Source of the DNA: Podochytrium sp. JEL0797 | Lineage: Eukaryota > Chytridiomycota > Chytridiomycetes > Chytridiales > Chytriomycetaceae | Direction of reading: 5' to 3' | NCBI GenBank assembly: GCA_027596195.1 | Contig: JADGJG010000669.1 | Coordinates: forward strand, 1 to 14,436 | Length of the DNA: 14,436 bases | Shown: in pieces, positions 10,482 through 14,436 of the stretch | Layout: the number at the start of each line of letters is the position of its first letter | Position numbering within the stretch: the first letter of the stretch is position 1 | The notes under the pieces: generated by a model | Databases searched by the model: none | Seen by the model: only the letters and a program-made list of their open reading frames with translations | What the model was told of the DNA's origin: nothing | Position numbers and translations under genes: made by a program

Positions 10482-13400
10482 ATGAAAAAAACAAATTGGC
10501 AAACAAAAAAAATGCCCGCCACGCCACCGCCGACTTTCCCCGTGTGTGTGGTGCTGCGCGGCTTTGGAACCACTTTGCGCAGCAGAGACAAACAGGCCGA
10601 GTGGGAGCAGAAAGTAAGGCGCTTTGGCGGCAGAGTCTGTCGCGCCCTAGAAGAAGGCGTCTCGCACCTTGTTGCCCCATACGCTGTGATGCCTTTTGGC
10701 GACTCGCTGATTGCGAATGTAAGCATCGTCCCTAGTAGCATCCCTAGTAGCATTCCTAGGAGTACTAGGAGTACTACTAGGAGTAGTAGAGGGAAGGTGA
10801 ATGAGAGGTGCTTAACGAATTCATCAGGACGCAAAGGCGTCCGCTATTCCCATCGTTAGCACTGCATGGATCGATGCCTGTTTACTCGAGTTTGAATCAA
10901 ACAATGGATCGCTGGGAGTGCTCCGCGTTGCAGAGGTTGGTTCTTTTGCGTTGCTTGGCACGACCCGTGTTTAACACTCCCCCACAGCTCACACGCATCC
11001 ACTCCATCGACACTCCCATCGACATCACCACTCCAAAAAATACCCATCCCATCCAACAACACGCTGTCCCAATCCCGCGACCGGCCGTCCCCCATTTCCA
11101 ACAACCACTTACCCACCTCATCCCCACCGCAAACACACCCAAAGATCCCACACTCCAAAAATCTGACATTGTATCTCTCCCCGTTCACGTCGTCCTGACG
11201 GGAATGAAAAACGAAGAGAAAGAGGTGGGCCTTCCTCACGCCCTTTTTCTCCCCGATTCCAGTTTCAATTTCTGACCAAGCCTGTCTCACACTCAGTCCG
11301 ACTGGATCCCAAAACTCCTCCTGATTGGCGCTACCGTCAAAGATTCCCTGTCTCTCTATGAGACCCATCTCGTCTGTCCATTGGTGCCGAGTCTTCCCGC
11401 CAAAAGGAAGCTGATGGAGGTATGGTATATGAAGCCGAGCCCATGGAGTCGATGGAGCCGACGGAGCCGAGCGACGAGAGGTGATTCGCCAAAGGCGGGA
11501 TCGGGAACGGGAGCGCGTTCACGTGCGCGCGCAGCGCGAAGCGAAGCTATTTGCCAAAGGCGAGAGCGGGAGCACGAAGAGGGAAGCGAGAGCGCACATG
11601 CGACAATGCGTGTCCCACCAAGGATTCTCTGAAATTAACATGAAAACATGCGCATTCAGTTTGCCCGCAATTCCAGAATCCCCATCGTGACGACCCAGTG
11701 GATTGATGCCTGTTTGGAGGCAGTCACCCGAAATCGTGCTGCATTCGATATGGAGAGAATCCGCGAGGTTTGTTGGATGCGAATGCATTTTCTTCCGCTT
11801 CGAGTTTTGCCACAAATTCCAATTTTCGCACTCAATCGCACCCACCCACCCCACCAGCTCACTCGCCAGCACCTTTTTGCCCTTCCTGGCCACGAACCCG
11901 CCCCCTACGATGATCCCCTCCCGCCCGTGAAATGGTCCGTGAAAATGCCCGTTAAACTGCCCGCGAAAACACCCGTGAAAACGCCACAAAGTATCCACCC
12001 GCGCAAAGTGATCATTCACAAAATCCCACTCGAGGATGTCTTGTACGATCCAAGCAAGAGATATGTGAGTCAGTACGGTCCGGACCAAAATGTTGAAAAC
12101 GTGTACGTGCGAGACCAGGTGGGACCCCGCTCGCTTCTTCACGAAGTCGTATCAAGCGGTCCGATGATGCTTTTGAACCGTTCGTCTTTGGCGTTGTCTG
12201 ATTCGGAGGTGATCGAGGTGGAATTGTCGGACGATAGCCCTGTTGTGGCACAGTTTTCCGACGTTGCATCCACCTTGATTCTGATGGCTGCGGAATCGTC
12301 GGACGATGACCACATCGTGTCCCAACCCCTCAACATTCCACCCACCGTGATTCCAATGACGCCCGAATCGTCAGACGACGACCTCGTCGTGTCCGAATTC
12401 CCCAACGTTTCACCCACCGTGATTCGAAACCTGTTGTCCCCACTTGCGACTGTCGCCGATATCGCACTCCTCACGGTCGGCAAGACGGCCGACATATCCA
12501 CCCTCTCGGCCGTGACGAGCCCCGTCTTCACGTCTTCCCACCACATGCTCCAATGTCTCACCATCTACCATTCCGTCTTGACGTTCAAAATGGAACTCGC
12601 AGGGAAACCGCACACGAGAACACACACGCGCGGGTTCAATGCGTTTGTGAGTGGTGCGTTGGATAGGTTGGGATCTGGGGAGAGTTTTGTTGCGGTTTCG
12701 AGGTGGGTTGGGATGCATTTGGAGGTGTCGTTGCGGGATGTGGGGTATGATTTTTCGTGGGACGATACGGCGCTTGAACAGGGTGGGGTGGAGTTGGTGT
12801 TGGAGGGGGTGACGAGTTTGTCGAGGTTGAGGGAGGTGATTGGGCGGGAGGATGTGGTTGCGGCGGTTTCGGGCCCTGCTGTGGTTGGGAAGACGCTTGC
12901 ACGGATTGTGATTGGGTTTTGTGTGGCGAGTGAAGATGTTTGGAATGATTTGGAGTTGTGGGGGGTGTTGGGGGTGGTTGGGGGGTTGGGGGTGGAGGCG
13001 GTGAGTGAGGGTGTCGTGTTTGGGGTGGAAGAGGAGGAGGGGGGAGTGGGGGAGGCGAAGGGAGTGTTGCATGTGTTGGCTTCGACGCCGTGTGCGGTTA
13101 GTGAGATTGAGTATCTGGATCGTGTGAATTCGGTGTTGGATTCGTTGGTTGTTTCGGAGCGTGTCAAGAGTCGGATTGTGGGGCAGGACTCCCCCCCGTT
13201 CTTGCTCACTGCGCTACGATGTGGAAGTCGTCCGATGGTGTTGTACCTCACACGTGAGTTGAATGTTGACGTGTCGAGAGTGGATCCTGTGACTGGGGTG
13301 GATTGTCCGTGGGCGTTGTTGGAGACGGCGAGGACGGGGAGTTGGGAGATGGTGCAGCAGATTTGGAGGGATGGGGATATGGTGCGGGTGTTTAGGAGGG

Positions 13401-14436
13401 AGGATGGGAACGGTGGTGAGGAGTTTTTGAAGCAGTTGGGGGATATGTGGATTACGCGGAGGGAGGGGTTGGATGCGTGTCCGCCGTGGGGGGTGAAGGT
13501 GGATTCGGTGGGTGTTTTGGCAGCGAGTTTGGGGAATGGGGAAGTGTTTGAGGAGTTGTTGGATGGAGCGGGTGTATCGGGTCTTGTGGGTGTCGGGGCT
13601 TGTGTGGAGGTGGAGTGGGTGAGGGGGAGTGGGCGGGTCGAACGGTTTCATGAGCTTGGGCCGTTGGATTTGGCCTTGCTGGGTGGCTTCTTGGGGGAAA
13701 CCAAAATGATGTTGGAGTTGCTTGTGGCCGATGCGGAGTCGGACGCGACATCGCCGTCGCGTGACCTGTACAATCCTACAATTCTCCTTCAGTTTCTATT
13801 GTGGATGATCAAGTGCCACAAGGAACCCCCACCCCCATCTCTCTACCCCTCCGCCACCATCCTTCCCGCTGTCGCCCCCTCCTTCACCCTCGTCCAACAA
13901 CTCCTCACCCTCCTCTCCGACACGGGCCTCGACCTCCTCATCTCCCACACCCCCTGGCCTACCACCCTCCCATACGACCTCTACGCGCGCGACTGGATCT
14001 CAAGCACGCAAACCAAAACGTTTCTCGACTCGGACCGGTTCTCACCAACTTACCCGCGTCGGTTTTCGTCGAGCTCGAACGGGCCGGAGGAAACCCCGTT
14101 CCTGTGTTGCGCGGCGGCGCGGTTCGATGTGGAACTGATTGCGCAGTACCTCCCAAGTGTATCCACGAACGCGGGCGTGTTGTTGACGAAAACGCGGGAC
14201 GGGGACACGTGGGTGCATTTACTCGCCAAAGGGTTTATGGAAGTCTCAAAAGATCGCGGGTTCATGCATATGGTGCTTTCGTTTGTGGGAGTTCCGAGCG
14301 TGTTCTCGGCGGTGGATTCGCGCGGGAGGAGTGTGAAGGAGTGTTGGGAGGAGGTGCTTGAGGTTGTGGGGGGGAATCGGTCGGATCGGAAGGAGGTGGA
14401 GAGGAGTTTGGGGTTGATTGGGGAGAGGGTGAAGAA
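10482..14436 (+). CDS. Tandem-BRCT ankyrin-like protein, SLF1-like architecture (3' truncated)
   Basis: Exons: 10482 (or ATG 10512)-10718, 10828-10935, 10988-11224, 11297-11419, 11660-11767, 11858 to the window end; all five introns are phase 0. About 1130 codons are visible. BRCT1 (residues about 21-105): VCVVLRGFG, RRFGGRV, VSHLVAP, IPIVSTAWIDACL. BRCT2 (about 181-260): VVLTGM, LIGATV, THLVCP, IPIVTTQWIDACL. Next come a basic KxPVK-type linker, three 24-residue acidic repeats (393-464), a conserved helical region, and ankyrin-like segments (about 720-860 and 1015-1100, including DGDTWVHLLAKG). Gene 2 matches from BRCT2 to the window end; one block matches at 40 of 48 residues. The frame is open at the last base, so any RS tail like that of gene 2 would lie beyond. 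BRCT-BRCT-ankyrin order is that of SLF1, a SMC5/6 recruitment factor in animals; orthology is not shown. Confidence 0.88.
10542..10935 (+). other. BRCT domain 1 of gene 3
   Basis: The domain is split by the intron 10719-10827 (109 nt). The first half is uninterrupted, unlike BRCT2 and the gene 2 BRCT. The second half is a 108-nt exon encoding DAKASAIPIVSTAWIDACLL and 16 further residues. It contains the Gly-Gly turn and the invariant Trp. The exon that follows begins LTRIH, as after BRCT2 (LTRQH) and in gene 2 (VTREH). Confidence 0.85.
10719..10827 (+). repeat. Intron with CTAG/AGTACT tandem repeats
   Basis: The donor GTAAGC follows GCGAAT, and the acceptor TTCATCAG ends at 10827. Between 10729 and 10790 there are two exact 12-bp units (TCCCTAGTAGCA) and then repeated CTAGGAGTA units. 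Several self-complementary tetra- to hexamers (CTAG, CCTAGG, AGTACT) occur. The same AAGTACTAG word appears twice in the first intron of gene 2 (10386-10394 and 10397-10405, 11 bp apart). Confidence 0.75.
11183..11767 (+). other. BRCT domain 2 of gene 3
   Basis: The domain is assembled from three exons across introns 11225-11296 (72 nt) and 11420-11659 (240 nt). Without splicing, the reading frame stops at 11273-11275. The last piece is again exactly 108 nt (FARNSRIPIVTTQWIDACLE and 16 more residues). The two intron positions match those in the gene 2 BRCT domain, so this is the equivalent unit. Confidence 0.83.
11420..11659 (+). other. Long purine-rich intron of gene 3
   Basis: This 240-nt intron has donor GTATGG after CTGATGGAG and acceptor GCGCATTCAG, with TTAAC upstream. 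It is rich in GAG, GCG and CGA, unlike the T- or C-rich short introns around it. It carries GGAGCCGA-type near-repeats at about 11441-11475. Domain continuity (KRKLME to FARNSRIPIV) argues for its removal. Read straight through, it gives 70 codons and then a stop (11630-11632). Confidence 0.65.
12221..12436 (+). repeat. Three tandem 72-bp (24-residue) acidic repeats in gene 3
   Basis: Copies lie at 12221-12292, 12293-12364 and 12365-12436 with an exact 72-bp period. The protein unit begins E(S/L)S(S)DD, passes through a hydrophobic VV or IV pair, and ends (S/P)PTVI or STLI. The SSDD and SDDD clusters fit CK2 phosphorylation sites. The sequence just before the first copy, VIEVELSDD, resembles a SUMO-interacting motif. 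Gene 2 has a single equivalent unit of 23 residues (about 9607-9539, minus strand). Confidence 0.85.

Larger units (their letters stand above)
7477..14436. repeat. Inverted (head-to-head) gene duplication
   Basis: The minus-strand exon 9946-7477 and the plus-strand exon 11858-14436 encode the same protein region in the same order, down to matching ends (ERRKK and GERVKK). They diverge from a centre near 10450-10510. Conserved blocks are similar at the DNA level too, for example CTCACTGC...GATGGTGTTGTACCTCAC in both. Intron positions in the BRCT region are shared. The copies have diverged clearly, so the duplication is not recent. Confidence 0.9.

Noticed and set aside
10406..10834. A minus-strand open frame spanning the divergent promoter
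   Set aside because: It crosses the gene 3 first exon and its intron repeats in a different frame from the BRCT exon of gene 2, and it has no recognisable domain.
11481..11690. A charged open frame inside and beyond the 240-nt intron as a standalone gene
   Set aside because: It runs into the BRCT2 exon in the wrong frame. At most it could be a cassette exon, which is noted as a finding instead.
12868..12891. A Walker A-like motif (GPAVVGKT) in gene 3
   Set aside because: The aligned position in the paralog reads GPPELVDT and lacks the Gly-Lys, there is no Walker B motif downstream, and the surrounding helices are shared by both. It is a chance match.
12410..13251. Several long minus-strand open frames opposite gene 3
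   Set aside because: Their products are His/Pro/Thr/Asn-rich low complexity, as expected from the complement of G-ending codons. The plus strand encodes conserved protein shared with gene 2.

Overview
This is eukaryotic nuclear DNA, most likely from an early-diverging fungus. A chytrid is a reasonable guess, but the window alone does not prove it. Three large multi-exon genes fill almost the whole window. Introns are short (47-240 nt), with GT...AG ends, often GTGAGT/GTAAG-type donors, and CTAAC/CTGAC/CTCAC-like branch points. There is no operon structure, ribosome-binding site, RNA gene, CRISPR array or transposase.

Layout: (1) 1-5741, plus strand, the 5'-truncated 3' part of a NACHT + WD40 STAND NTPase gene with six visible exons and about 1785 codons. 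(2) 5742-5995, a 254-bp convergent intergenic spacer. (3) 10451 down to 5996, minus strand, a complete six-exon gene of about 1363 codons. It encodes an N-terminal BRCT domain, a large ankyrin-like region, an arginine-serine (RS) domain and a Gln-rich coiled coil. (4) 10452-10481, a tiny divergent promoter gap. (5) 10482 to the right edge, plus strand, a second BRCT-ankyrin gene, paralogous to gene 2 and truncated by the window end. It has two BRCT domains instead of one, and three tandem copies of a 24-residue acidic unit that is single in gene 2.

Genes 2 and 3 are a head-to-head inverted duplication whose start codons are only about 30-60 bp apart. They share protein sequence over most of their length, an intron position inside the BRCT domain, and their pattern of synonymous codon use. 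The BRCT-BRCT-ankyrin order resembles the animal SMC5/6 localisation factor SLF1 (ANKRD32/BRCTD1), so a role in chromatin or DNA repair is a reasonable hypothesis. The RS tail of gene 2 is an unusual addition that could tie it to RNA processing. Two in-frame-length introns before that tail (63 and 72 nt) could switch the tail on or off by intron retention.

Across all three genes the synonymous codon choice swings between C-ending blocks (Leu CTC, Val GTC) and G-ending blocks (TTG, GTG). In gene 1 each long exon starts C-rich and ends G-rich. This also explains the many long antisense open frames, which I regard as shadows. All splice sites were read by eye from consensus, phase and domain continuity; none is confirmed by transcripts.
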